This document shows, one piece after another, positions 1 to 13,900 of a stretch of 64,000 bases of DNA. This stretch comes from Adineta vaga. Its lineage: Eukaryota; Rotifera. The DNA lies in contig CP075494.1 in the NCBI GenBank assembly GCA_021613535.1, forward strand, positions 11,222,001-11,286,000, written 5' to 3'. Made by a program: the position numbers and the translations under genes. The notes under the pieces were generated by a model. That model searched no databases. It was not told the DNA's origin and saw nothing but the letters and a program-made list of their open reading frames with translations. Each line of letters begins with the position of its first letter. Positions within the stretch are counted from its first letter, which is position 1.

Positions 1-3000
1 CTACAAATATAAACTTACTTGAAATGATTTAATAAATGTCCATAATAATGTTCGAATACCTTCTCCTCGACTTAGAACTTTAACCAAACGCATAACACGA
101 AATAGACGAAAGAAATTGATACTGATTACATTGGTACCAGGCTAGATAAAATCAATAAAAGAATCATTTAATGAACGTTCAAATTCAATATGTTTTTTTT
201 TGTTGACATCAATAAATCAAATAATAAGATCCTTTCTTCGAAAAGAATCATTTCAAATTTAGAAACATCGATATTCGAAATAGACAAAAACTAAACAACA
301 TTAGTTGGATACCTGCTGAATTTTCCAGAATCGCTAATGAATTACAGAAAGAAAAGAAAGCAATAAACAATTCAAGGAAACATGCAATAGTAAAACTATT
401 TCACGTTCGAAAACAGGGAGAAAATGATTCTCATACTTGTTTTATATGACTTACCGCAATAAGATCAGTATAAACAATATCAATTACACTACCAACGACG
501 ATAATGAAATCAGAACAATTCGATGGATCACTGAAATAATTCTAAAAATAAAACAAAAAAAAATTAAAAACTGAAGAAATTCACTTTGGATTTTCTATAC
601 TTTAAAACGAAATGCAGCCATTTTAAGAACAAATTCTAATCCAAAAATAGTTGTAAAAACAATATTTAGATAATCCAATGCTTTAGAATAATTATCTGGT
701 TGTTTATGATACTAAAGAGAAAAACAAAGATTCGTTTTTCATTGAATAAATTGGTAAATTAACTTACTTTCATTGCAAGTACAATAGTATTGATCATAAT
801 TAAAGAGAAAATCGCGTATTCAAATGGTGGTGATGTAACAAACCACCAAATTTTCAACTGACTCTTTTTAACTGGTATATAACGTTTGATTGGCTTTGCT
901 TTCAAAGCAAATTCAATACATTTACGCTAAAATAGATCGATAAAAAAGAGACTTTTTTCTTATCTTGAAGAAAAATATATCTACTTGATTTTTATCCAAT
1001 TCACAATTTTTATATTCTTGTTCACCTTCATTTTGAAATGTAACGATGACGAAACCGACGAAGATATTAACCATAAAGAATGCAATTACCTAGAAAATAA
1101 ACTTTAGTGCAATCATCGTGAGATCATATTCTTACAATGATAAATGTTATGAAAAATGGAGCAACAAATGGTCGATGGTTATACACTGGACCGTGGCCTT
1201 CTGCTTTCGAATCAATAGCTGTATGTAATAAACTGTAATAAATAGAAAAAGAGAATTCATTGATGATGATTTCGTTTAATTAAACTAATTACGCTGGCCA
1301 TCCTTCAAATGTTGCAACAGTGAAGAGAGTTAAGAGAGCTTGAGGAACATTATCAAAATGAAATTTTGAATTTTCCCAAACACGTTCTTCTTTCGAAACG
1401 CTACTTTCACTTGTTTTTAAATAATATCCTCTAAACAAACAATTGAACAAATTAAATCCAAACATCTGAAATCGTGAATTCATACTTGCAATTTTCTTTT
1501 GTTAACATTGATTTATCATTACATGAATAGAATGTTCCCTATGAAAAGAAAATGTTCCAAAAAGAAAAACTCTCTTTTGTCGATAATTTACTTTGAATAA
1601 TTGTACACCCATACAAGCAAACATAAATTGTAGAAGAAAAGTAACTAACATAATATTTCCAATAGTTTTAATAGCTACAACGACACATTGAACGACATGC
1701 TATGAAATTAAAGAATGAATTATTTTTTTTTATAAAAATATCTTAAGGAAAATTCAGTCATACTTTAAGACCTTTTGCTCGATTAATGGCACGTAATGGA
1801 CGAAGTACACGAAGTACACGAAGAATTTTGACGACTGACATTGCTCGATCTTTAATTACCATAGATATCAATGAAACGGATACGACGACAATATCAAGTA
1901 TATTAAAGCGATTACGAGCAAATGCACCTGGATGAAAAATTAAACCATAGGAAATAACCTATAAAGAAATAATTTGTATAATCTTTGTTTTTTTTTCTCT
2001 TGACATTTGTTCTTACCTTCAAACAGATTTCAATAGTAAACACTGCCGTGAAAAAGTAATCAGCTGTATTAAGAATCTATTGAGGAGAAAACGATGAAAG
2101 CCATCAGTTTTTGAAGAAAAATGAAGACATATCTTACTCGATTTCGAACTGAATCAGAATCTACAGGATCTTCTGCACCCAAAGATATACTTGAAAGTAA
2201 AATACAAACGAGTACAATGTATCCAAATGCACGATGATTACAAACACGATGGCAATAGATTCGAAATCTAAAAAGTTTTTGTTTTTTTGAATATTTAAAT
2301 TCGAGAGAAAAAGCTTTTTTTTCTTCTGTTTACTTGTTCGTATGACTGAAGAGAAATAGAGATGAGTATGGTGGAATTGGTTTGACTTTTTCGACAATAT
2401 TCAACTCAGATAGACGACGAGGTCTAAAAGAAAAAGAAACTTTTTATAAATCGATATTCTCTTTAGTTTCATTCTTTAACAAATTAAATTCACAGTTCTC
2501 GTATTAAATACTGTACCTTGCTTTTGTTCTTTCTTCATCATCCGTTTCACCCGTTGGTTCTTCATTAAGTTCGGCTTCGACTCCATCGTCCTCGTGTTGT
2601 GAAGGTTTATCTCCAATTTCATCTAATGGTTTTTCTTCGTTTGCATCGCCTACTGCTTCATCTAGACAAAGAATATTATAGTCTTGCCGATTGAATTCGA
2701 TCATTCTCTTACCTGTTCCAGCTGCTCCAATGGTTGCTCTAATAATTGAGAATAACATTTTCATTATGAAGAAATAAAAATATTGCAAAAACAAACGAAA
2801 CTTACTGATCAGTACCTTGTACATCTCCATTTGGTTTTGCCTCTTCACCTAATTTCGCTTCTTCACGTTTCTTTTGTTCTTCTTCTTCGGCAGCAGTTAA
2901 ATTTTCTGCATCAGCCAAGTTATCAACGGCGACTAGAAACACAGCATTTTTATCTTCTAGTTTTTCTTATTCAAATTCACTTACTAGCCAAAAAGACATT

Positions 3001-6000
3001 TAGTAAGATGTAATTACCACAGATAAATAAAACAATAAAATAAACGCAAACAACTGTACCAGCAAGGCCCAATCCACCTAGTGCACGTATACCTGTATAC
3101 AGTACTTCATTCCAATCTTCACCTGTGAGAATCTATATAAAATAGAAGTACTTCTTTTTTCCGAAATTCAAACCATTTTCGCGTTTTTCTTACTTGAAAT
3201 ACAGTGATTAATGCGCCCCAAAATGAATCAAAATTATTTCGTGGTTTCTCTTCAACGGTAAATATTTCATCAAATTTTCCTCCAAACATTTGCATGCCCA
3301 AAAGAGCAAAGATGACAATAAATAAGAACAAAAGTAACAAGAGAGATGCAATTGATTTCATTGAATTAAGTAATGATGCAACTAAATTTCTCAAAGCTGT
3401 CCAATAACGTGTTACTTTGAATACACGTAGTAGACGAACACATCGAAGCACAGATATACCCAAGGGAGGCATAAGATCTTTGAAGATGAGAACAAATTCA
3501 ATAATCGAAGCGATAACAACAAAGCAATCGAAACGATTGAAATTCGATACAAAATAGCCAGTTATACCAAGTGAATACATTTTCAAAAGCATTTCAAATG
3601 AAAATAATACCACAAAGATTCGATTGGCATATTCTAAAAGAAATCAATATATCCATAATTAACAGAAAATATCAGATGAACAATTATGAAAAAATACACA
3701 TCTATGATTAAGTGAATCTCATCTATTGCATGTAGACAATCATTAGATTTGATTAAATTATGCAAGTAACCGATGTGTATCTTGGGATTTGATGTCTACA
3801 GTTAACTTCGCACTTTCCATGTCACGTAGAAATGATCAAGAATGAATGATAAATGAGTTCGAAACGAATCCTACCTTGAGTATCGGTTAACCAATCAGGT
3901 TGTTGATAATATTCACTTGCTAAGACAACTGTATTCATCAATACAAGAATAATAACAATCCAATAAAAAGTTTGTGATTTCACCATTGTATGAATACGAC
4001 GTCGTGTATATGCATGAAAAACTCGAATATATCGTCTGAAAAGAAAATACGAGATATATCCATTGAAAATCTATGCATTCGCACGTACAATTTTTCATAA
4101 AGCCAACTACAATGTGTTTCTAGTGTTCCTTGTTTTTTTATGGGTTCTCCCGATGCATCCAAAGCAACTAAATTAATAAGAAATGAATCAAAGAATACGT
4201 TTATCTTTCGAATTTACCCTCATTTTCTGTCCCATCAGCTGTATCATTTCCAATTTCTAAAAATAAATTTCATTTTTAGAAATTCAAGTTTTAGAAATCA
4301 CGTTCGTGCATTTACCAGCTTTACGAATCCATGCCATATAGTTTCGAAAAGATTCATCGATAATTTGTATTTCTCTCAATTTTTGAAAATCACCTCTTTG
4401 TTTTGCTTTTTCTCTTTCTTTTGAAAATTCACTAAATTAAAATCAAATTTTGTTTTTTTTCAAGATTTTTTTCTTTCCCTTTTCAAAAATATACCCGCTT
4501 AGGACACCTAAGACAAGATTCATGACGAAAAAAGAACCAATAATTATCAATGAAACAAAATAAATCCAAGCCCATTCACGTCCAATAGCATCATTCATCT
4601 AAAAACATTCAAGAACAAAAGGAAATACTCGATAGAAATTAGAATCTATAACAATGTCACGATGCTCATATCGCAGTTATTTCCTAACATTCATATTCAT
4701 TTGACTTCCGATGAGAATCAAGATCAATAGCAATCAAAGACGTTCAACTCAGATTTAATTACTTCCGTATTGCATATACAAATAAGTCTTCTTTCTTAAG
4801 TACGAAGTTCTCGAAATGACTTCATTCTTTATCACATTAAACTTTTGATTTTTAGGTTCTCTTTAACATACTCGATATAAAATTGATGTCCATCCTTCCA
4901 TTGTTATACATTGAAAGACAGTTAACATTGCCAAACCAAAATTATCGAAATTAATAAATCCAAACCATGGGCCTACCCAACCGATATCTTTACATTCTTG
5001 ACCAGCAGGACATTTCCTTCCTTTTTCACCACATGGTCGAACTGGATCTTCAGGCGGCATTATAGCTAAAGAAGATATTTCTTATATTGAAATCAAAGTT
5101 GTTTTCCCTACTCGTTCCATTGTAATAACAGGTCATATGCATTTTTCCACAGAATAATTCTAAACCAATAATTGCATAGATTGTAATGACAAAAAGTACC
5201 AATAAGGCGATATGTAACAACGGTAACATTGCTCGTAGGATGGAATTCAAAACAATTTGTAAACCTTTAAAGAAAAGAAAAGTCACATATTAATTCATGT
5301 CGATAAAATATGAATTCACATGCAACAAACAAAAATTTCCTCTGACTAAATGCATAACTTATACATGCAACCATGAAATGGAATTTTTTTGAAACAAAAA
5401 TCGACACCAAACATAAAAGCAGGCAGGGATAGGATGATGATAATAACAACTAATACACTAAATAATTTATATATATTGCTTTGCTTTTTGTTTTTATTTA
5501 CTCGGTACACCATTGACAAGTTTTAATGGCCGAATAACACGAAAGGCTCGTAAAGATTTGACATCAAAACCTTGGACATTATATCGAACTAATATGACAC
5601 TCAAAAATCTAATGAATATGAAGAGGTTATCGATTTTCTTTGTTTTTTGAAATCTTTGTAATGGATTTTCCTACCCGACAACAACAATAATAAAATCAAG
5701 TAAATTCCATCCGCTCCGTAAATATGCATTCGGATGAAGACATAGACCATAGGCAATAATTTTCAGAACAACTTCAAGTGTAAATATTGCCAGAAAGATA
5801 TACTCAATTTGCTCCTATAAAGTTCAAATATCAAATTAATCAGTCAGTTTTTTGATAATAACAAAAAAAAGCAAAAAATCTCTTGAGAACGATAATCTGT
5901 GCTCAAAATTCTTTCCTAATATATTAAATCTCGATAGATTGATTAAATTCAATGTATTCTGTAATTCAATTATTTACTAGAATAGAATTTGTTGGTGTTG

Positions 6001-6539
6001 TATCATTATGTGGTAATGGCTTGCTCATAGCTAATGCAGCACAATTACAAAAAATTGTTAGTAGCACCAAGTACTCAAAAGGTCTAAAATAAAGAAGAAG
6101 ATAGTTTTCATTTAATTTCATGTATATGATTGAAATCTATCTTTATGTTAATTCTTACTTCCATTCAACTAATTTGATACATGTACGACGTAATTTATTA
6201 TCAAGTGATAAACAAAATAAAGCTCGACTAGGATGTTCAGGTGTTGTTTGTCGTCGTTTACGTCGACGAATTTCTGCTTGTTGTAATACAGCACTCCACG
6301 CGTTGTTACCAGTAGGAATATCGAGTAGATGTGCCTTTAGAAGAAATAAGTATGGAAAAATATTGAAAAAAAAACACAGAATCTGCTTACGGCTTTTTTA
6401 GGAGGTGCTTTCATCTGCGGTGGTAACGGCGGAACTAAATGAAAATTTATATTGAATGAATGAATCATCTTTTCATTTGCAACTTACGTGCATCGTATTC
6501 ATCATCCGCCGCATATGAATATTGTAATGGACCAAACAT
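1..6539 (-). CDS. CACNA1 (Cav1-type): Voltage-gated calcium channel alpha-1 subunit, L-type (Cav1), partial at 3' end
   Basis: Pore-forming subunit of a high-voltage-activated calcium channel in the plasma membrane. The start is ATG at 6537-6539; exons 6488-6539, 6391-6434 and 6159-6334 splice in phase into the N-terminus and run into IS1. Recognisable parts in gene order are IS4 near 5500-5620, the domain I pore with CITMEGW (4863-5060), the I-II linker (4318-4500), IIS4-S5 with [13 protein letters not shown] (3119-3613), the domain II pore with TGEDW (3050-3240), IIIS4 with [20 protein letters not shown] (1760-1960), the domain III pore with FTVATFEGW (1289-1390), and IVS4 with [12 protein letters not shown] (exon 19-141). 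The selectivity-filter glutamate is present in domains I-III. Domain IV pore, EF-hand and IQ motif lie left of the window. Wording of IS1 and the pores fits Cav1 better than Cav2/3. About 20 short exons. Confidence 0.95.
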
Positions 6540-8161
6540 TTTCTTGACTAATTTATTTTTATCTTAATAATAGAATCGTTTGATATTGTTGAAATGCGGA
6601 ATGATCATCAAAGGACACTAGAGAAGAAATAAATATATATATAGTCGAGTCCTACTGTCGAAAGTTAATCGAGTGAAATATAAAGCAAAAGAAAACTTAC
6701 CGAAAGAGACATTATAGAACATTCTTTTTCTCGTTGTTGCATTGAAAGAACATTATAGCTAATGATCAGTTTAGAAAGAAATATCTGAATAGAAGAAAAG
6801 AAAAAGAAATAGCTCAAGGAAATCAAGAACTCTTTAAAAAAAAACAAATCATATCAAAGGGTCATATAATACAAGGTCGAAGAAGAAAATATCATCAAGG
6901 ATTTTTGTTTGTCTGCTACTGCCATACATCCGGTTCCAAATAAGGACAAACATGTTCTGGTACTACTATCAATGCAAACGAACATTGACTGTGCTGCCAC
7001 ATATAATCATGTTATCATTTACAATAAAAAATGATCACTTAGAAAAATTTCCTTTCATCTTTTTATCAAATTAACTTGGCATTTGACTTTTAAGTCTTTT
7101 CAAACGATAAGTAACCAATAAAAAAATTGTTATTTTATATATATATATATATATATGGAAAGAGAAATTTTCCCTCTAACAGAACATTCGTCATACGTAT
7201 TTGTCCTAATCGACTACTAATATATCATCAATAGGAAACAAAAACAAATAATATCTGTTTTCAAAAAACAGAGAAATTGCCTTGAACTTACTAAAGATAT
7301 TATAAGAATAAATATAAAAACATAAAAGTTTACAAATATAATAGATTATAATTATTGATGGTAAATGGCAATAAAATAATAAAATCATGAATAAATATGT
7401 GTTTATATACGTAATCTTTTCTTGATTAGACTTTGATTTCTACTTCCTGTTATAAAAGATTCTAATAATAATAAACAAAAGCGAATCGACAACTTGCTTT
7501 TATTAAAGTCAAAATGATTTAGAGTTTGAACCTTTTGTCAAAATATAACACTATCTGAATACAATCATTTTCGAATTACTCATACTAAAAGGAATATATA
7601 TATTCGATTTGTAATCACAGGATCGTCATTGTAAAAATGATTCATCCTCCGCATTATAGACATGTTTGATGCTCGAAAAGAAATATTATATCATTTTAAA
7701 ATGTTTTTTTCGTTTCTTTCTTTATAAGTCGACTAAATAGCATGAGGTTTGTCTCAAAACATTGACTGTTTTATATTATATTTTGTTTCATTAAGAAATC
7801 TGTACAACATTGTTTTGATCCTATAAATCGTTTGGTGAATAGTTATATTCAAAGTAAAAGAACATACCTTTGATCTTTGAGTAGAACATGGTTGATAAAC
7901 AATTGAATGCTTAAGTTCATTGCTATGTAAGAAGAAAAGAGTTTCTAAAAACTTTAGTCTTGTTTAATATTTCTATTCAAACTAACGAAAATCTATGACT
8001 AAATTTCGAATTTCGCTGATTTTTTGACGACAATAAAATTTTGAAGAGTAAATTAATAAATACTTTTCATGTAATCGAACATCAATTAGAACTATCAGTA
8101 ATGCATCCATTAGAATAAGAGTAAAGTTTATAGTTGATAAATGTTACTTTTAGATTTTCTA
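6540..8161. other. Intergenic spacer between Cav1 and the hydrolase gene
   Basis: AT-rich spacer between divergent genes (Cav1 on -, hydrolase on +), so it should hold both promoters. I see no supported coding exon. It contains an (AT)n tract near 7137-7156 and many A/T runs. Additional non-coding 5' exons of the calcium channel could lie here but cannot be placed from sequence alone. Confidence 0.6.
7137..7156. repeat. (AT)n microsatellite
   Basis: Uninterrupted alternating A/T dinucleotides in the Cav1-hydrolase spacer. Confidence 0.9.
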
Positions 8162-9624
8162 ATGACAGATTCAACGTTATGGAATACATGTGAAGCTGTT
8201 TGTAGTTTACATGTTGAAGAATTAACTAATGAACAGTTGATTTACAATAACTATTGTCGTACATGTGGGTATCATAAAGACGATCATACATGTAAGTAAC
8301 TCTAAAGATTAGATACTAATTATTATATGATATATTTACAGATATTCTGGACGATGCTCAAAATTTTATTACAGATTTCGATGGAAATGTTGAAGATACG
8401 ATTTATTCACCCGTTAGTATATTGGATGCATTTGTGTATTTTCGGACTATTGAAATTATTCTGTAGGGCAAATCTCGTTTCAACGATACATTATTCGATT
8501 CCCAAAGCAGAACTGTAATCGCCGACACTTTTCCCGGATTAAGTAAACAAGAAGCTTCGAATATCTTAGATAAAATCTGGACACGATTACAAACCGAACA
8601 ACTCGAAACAAGACTAGCTGAGTTAAATGAGCAATGTCTTTCACTGCAAGGTGAAACCCTTCGTTGGCATGAGTGTATTTATAGTGAAACAAAACCACCT
8701 ACTGGTCACAGTCTATGGATATCTATGCATGGAGGTGGTGGTTGTCCCGCGCCTATTAATGATCAACAATTTCAAAATCAAATTAAACTTTATGATCCAA
8801 GTGAAGGCATCTGGGTAGTACCGCGAAGTCCTACAGATAGTTGGAATATGTGGCATCAAGAACATATTGATGCTATGTTTGATCGAATCATAGAAAATTA
8901 TATTATGGTTAAAGAAATCAATCCAAATCGCGTTTATATTTTAGGTTATTCAGCGGGTGGTGATGGTGTATATCAACTTGCACCACGTATGGCTGATCGA
9001 TTTGCAGCTGCTGCGATGATGGCTGGACATCCTAATGATGCATTACCTTATGGTTTACGTAATCTACCATTTGCAATTTATGTTGGTGCAAATGATTCAG
9101 GTTATAATCGAAATGAAGTTGCACAGCAATGGGCTAAGCAGTTGGATACTTTACAAAAAGAAGATTCAGATGGTTATCATCATCATGTAAATATATGTGC
9201 CAATATGGGACATTGGATGTGCGGTCAGGATGCAGAAGCATTGACATGGATGGTACAATGTGCTCGTAATCCATGGCCGAAAAAAATTGTTTGGGTTCAA
9301 GATAAAGTTTTTCATAATCGTTTCTATTGGATATTTTTACCTAATACTATCAAAGTTGACAAAGGTGAAAAAATTACTGCCGAAGTCAATGAACAAACAA
9401 TCATTATTTCAATCAGTGCAAACATTCAACAACTCAATTTATATCTTTCTGATGTTTTAATCGATTTAGATGAACCAATCAATATTTATGTTAATGGTTA
9501 CGGTCAAGTTTTTCACGGCTATGTTCCACGTACTGAACAAGCAATTGAACATTCCTTGCGTCATCGTGCTGATCCAACATGTGCTGCATCTGCTATACTT
9601 GAACTTGCATGGGCAAATGATTGA
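8162..9624 (+). CDS. Alpha/beta hydrolase, bacterial-type esterase/peptidase-like
   Basis: Three exons (8162-8291, 8375-8412, 8467-9624) join in frame to a 441-residue protein. Catalytic features are a nucleophile elbow GYSAGG with Ser218, a likely acid Asp266 in GANDSG, and His305 in MGHWMCG; an HGGGG oxyanion-hole motif precedes them (around 8725). The C-terminal ~110 residues (LSDVLIDLDEPINIYVNG, then an RTEQAIE..LRHRADP stretch) resemble the tail of bacterial alpha/beta hydrolases of the esterase/PHB-depolymerase-like group. The true substrate is unknown. There is no signal peptide; the N-terminus has a CRTCGYHKDDH stretch without a clear domain match. The first intron skips a nearer AG (8340) because only the AG at 8373-8374 keeps the frame open. 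Horizontal origin from bacteria followed by intron gain is an inference from family resemblance. Confidence 0.85.
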
Positions 9625-9903
9625 AAGAGATTATTTTTAGTTAGTTTGTTTGTTTGTTTATTTTTACTTTGTCTTTATGTGCGTATGCTTTTTTTTCAAA
9701 ATAGAGTTTAAGAAAAATGTGAACATGGGACGTAAGAGAAGGAGCGAAACATAATAAATTCAGTTAACCAGAACGAAGAAAAGAAGCAGAAAAAAAACAA
9801 GAAAAATCAATATCAATAACAACCAAAACGATGATGGTGTTTAAACATGAAAGAGGGTAAGGCTGCTCAAAAGGCAAAATTTACAGGAGCGCGCAGAGAA
9901 CAG

Positions 9904-9929
9904 CACACACACACACACACACACACACA
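9904..9929. repeat. (AC)n microsatellite
   Basis: About 13 uninterrupted CA/AC dinucleotides, followed by a short ATAT run. Confidence 0.95.
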
Positions 9930-10415
9930 TGTATACATATATATAATCGCGCAATAGAATAAGTAGACAAAAGTACATTCCTAGTTCAAGAAAAACAAAC
10001 ATACAGATAGTTTAGCACACGATGATCCAAAAATGTATATATTTGGAAGCTCGTCTTCGTGTGTTTCGTGCTCCTGATTTCTGACTTGTTCAATATTTTG
10101 TTTGCTTCAATTAATAAACTACGAAAGTTTTCTCGACTCATCCTCTGAATTTTTCTTTTAAAAACTTATTGTTGAGAAGAAACAAAAAAAAACAAGACAT
10201 ACATAAGATGAGAGTACACGCACACAAAGATATCACTCGGCCAGAGACAAGAAAAAAAATACAAAGTACACAAACGGGACAAAAAGAAAGCTGGGCTTTG
10301 AAAAGTATTTTTTATCATCGATAGAAAATACTGTTTTGATACGGTTAATCATCAAGTTGCCCGCAGTGTTGATATTATACAACAAGAGAAGCTTAATGCA
10401 TCATCTTGAAAAATA

Positions 10416-10439
10416 GAAAGAAAGAAAGAAAGAAAGAAG
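10416..10439. repeat. (AAAG)n microsatellite
   Basis: Tandem GAAA units in the convergent spacer. Confidence 0.9.
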
Positions 10440-10908
10440 AGAATGCATCACACATAAACAAGAAAAAAAGAAAACATGTTATCACATTGAGAACAATAAC
10501 AGTATGACAAAGAGAAAGGGTGTGGGTACTACTTGTCATAAGAAAAGGTAACAGAAACACACGTATGTATATATATATATGAATAGAGAGCAAGAGAAAA
10601 AGGAAAGAAAGCTTTAACAAAAGAAAAGAAAAACAAAACAGTTTAGTGTGATGCTTGATTTTATACATACGAAAAAAAAAAACAATGTAAAGGCAAAAGT
10701 CTCATAAATAGCAATGCAGATAATATTTGAGCTTGAAATTCACACGAAAATTCGTCGCCATCATCGCCGTCGTAAGAAAAAGAACAAGGGGAAATGTCGT
10801 CACACTCGCTGAATTAACGAGATCATATATCAACGTATAAATATTCCATTCTCAATTGAATGCTTGAAGAGATATTTTTATTTAATAAAAAACAAAACTT
10901 TGTTTTGA

Positions 10909-13900
10909 TTATTGCTCATCTGTCAAGAGAATTTCATCATCACCTAAATAAAAAAAACAAATTTGAGTTTTTCAATCAATAAAAATGTTTTTTATAGTTT
11001 TTCAGAACATCTCTTACCTTGTTCATAGCCATCTACAGCATCTGTCCATTTCATTGCTAAATAGGCTGTTAACTGATCAAGATTAAAACGATCTGTTTGA
11101 GCATTTCGTCTTTCTTGACTATAGACAAGTTGTAATGCATTTGACATAATGTGTGATGACGATTGTTGTCTAGTTTGATGAAGTAATCTTGAAGATCTTT
11201 CATAATCATTATTATCGTTTTCATTATCAGTATCATCTGGATGAGATTTACTTTCGATTAATAATGATGCAGGTGTGATTGGTTGAAAATATGCTGCTGC
11301 ATATGATCCTTGTGATGGATAATATTGTTGTGAAGAATAGAACGGTGAAATTGGTATTGGTTGTTCAAGATCATTGGGTTCTTTTCGAATGGGTTGCATA
11401 TAAACTGGTGCTAGGTGTGCTGGAATAGTTGTATAAACAACTAATGGTTCTTGAACATGTTCGGAAGATTGAATAGTTTCACCAATAGTATCCTCATCAA
11501 GAGTTTTTTCATCTTGATCTATTGTATCATTAGATTTTCCGGTCGTATATGTTGTTGGAATAAGAACATATGGTGTTTGAGAAGACATATATGGTGCACG
11601 GACTAAATTCATATAGGCAAATTGTTGAGGATAATTAGCAGCTAAGCGTTGTTGATTAAGTTGTAACAAAAGAAGAGGATCGATGTAAGATGGTTGAGTG
11701 ATCGGTGTTGTTTGAAATGGATAATTTCGGTTATTATGTTGATATGTATGAATATCTGAACCGGAATAAAAGACTTGTCCACCATTCGATCGTTGTTGTT
11801 GATAAGAACGTCGAAATGACGAAGATTTGGAATCTATTAAGGTATCAGGTAGTTGTGTTGAAAAGAAATCTTCTGATTCTTTTTCAATTTCTGATAATGA
11901 TGATGGTAGTGGTGGTGGCGTCGGCGATAACGGTGACGATGATGATAATGTTTGTGTGATAGGTTTATCAATGATAGGATTTTCAACATCAAAACCAAAG
12001 GAAACATCATTTAATTCTACATCTTCAGATTTATTGACAAAAACTACAGGTGGTGGTTTTGATTGTCGCTTTTGTGATGATGATAACGATGACGAAGAGG
12101 AATGAGATGATAGACGAGGTGATAATTGCTCATTTAGAGTATTCGATATAGAAGTTAATGTAGGTGGCACTGATGTTTGAGAGATTGATTGTGCAGGTGA
12201 AATAATCGATTCTTCTTTTGTTGACATGGAACTAGATGGCTTTATATTTGAAGGCCCATTACGCATTGTTGAACGTGCGGTTCCATTCTGTAGCAATTGT
12301 GGCAGTGGTGGTGGGGGTGGCGGTGGAAAACGACGTTTATCATTCGTATTCGATGACGGAAAATGAGATGTTCGAGAATTTGATGATGTGGAAGGATTTG
12401 AATCTTGACGACGTTCTTTCGTAAGACGACGACGATGTGTGACCGTTACAAAAGGCTCTGAAGTAATTTCACTGTTCGAATCATTTAATATTGCTGAAGA
12501 TAAAGAAAACGAATCATTATCATCATTAATTGGTGATGTACTATGAATTGGTTCTAACCATTCTGGTGCTGATATTTCACCATTCTATTAAAGAATATTA
12601 GAAAAAAAAAGAAAATATTAATTGTTTTTACCAACAATAAAAAATCACAAATATATGTCTATATCTATTATACAGTTAATAGAGATTTCATTCTTCTGAA
12701 AAGATCGAGAAATCTATCAAAAATTAGTATCGAAATCAGATATATACATCTATATAGCCAAAGAATATGTCTAGAAATGTCCTTAACAAAAAAAAACTCT
12801 GATCAAATCAATATGAATTGATATTTGTTATAGATAATGAAAAAAAAGAAGGAATGTAGTGTTCATTCTAAGAAGGAACTTACAGTCGTATTTGGTGAAG
12901 AATGAGATTCATCATCATTCGGAAGACTAATTTCAGTTACACTTTGTCCATGAGATGTATTATCGATGGAATGGGATGATGTTGTTGTTTGATCTTCTTC
13001 ATCAACGAAACTAATCGATTGAATGTCTTCATCAACATGTGATGTTTTATCTTCATTATTCGTAGTTATGAATGCATCTTTAATTGATTTTCGAAATTTT
13101 CTTCGCGTTGTACTAGTATTCGTATCTGTTATACGTAAAGGAACTGAGTTGTGTCGTTGTTTTGATGATGATTCTCCATCAATAAACATAACAAGTTCAT
13201 CAACATCACGATCACCACGATGACCTGGAATTAATTCTGTTCGTATTGTTTCTTGTTGTTGTAACTAAAAATGAATAAAATTTTATTGTTCTTTGTTTCT
13301 AATTTCGATAAGAATTATTTCATATACCTGTTTTCGTTTTTTGCTGGCTCGAGTTGTTGATTTTCGTGAAGAATTGGAATGATTGACATTATGTTGATCA
13401 TGACGTTCCGAATTTCTATATAAACAAAATCATAAAATAAGAATACATATATATCATTGTTTAAATATTTTGTATTTACTGATTTTGATGACTAGATGAT
13501 GATGATGATTGAGGTCTTTGCGTCGTATAGGAAAGAATGTCGTTACTTGAATGAATATTGCCGTTTGGATCTATGATAGAGAAAATAGTGTAGTTGATTT
13601 TTCTTCTCAAAAGAAAAAGAAAAACTATGGCGTGACATTTTTTTTGTCAAACATCTTACCACCGTTTTGGTTATAATTGAAAGTATCGGATAATTTATAA
13701 TATAAAAACATTATTAGCGGCCGAGGCCGTATACTAAATAGATCTGGCATATCCACCTGGATATTGAACGAAACATGTTGGGTTTCGAATGTATATGTAT
13801 ATATACTTTCTTTTTTATCGTTAGTTGGACTGGATGGATGATGATGACGTTAAACGAGTGATAATTATATTGAAAAATGAGATAAGAAAGTAAAAAAAAT

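Larger units (their letters stand above)
9625..10908. other. Convergent 3' spacer, simple-repeat-rich
   Basis: Tail-to-tail spacer between the hydrolase (+) and the Ser/Pro-rich gene (-). A-rich, with an (AC)n tract and an (AAAG)n tract; no supported gene. Confidence 0.7.

Noticed and set aside
12863-13189. Separate small serine-rich gene on the minus strand
   Set aside because: It is an internal exon (12884-13264) of the larger Ser/Pro-rich gene, with splice sites on both sides.
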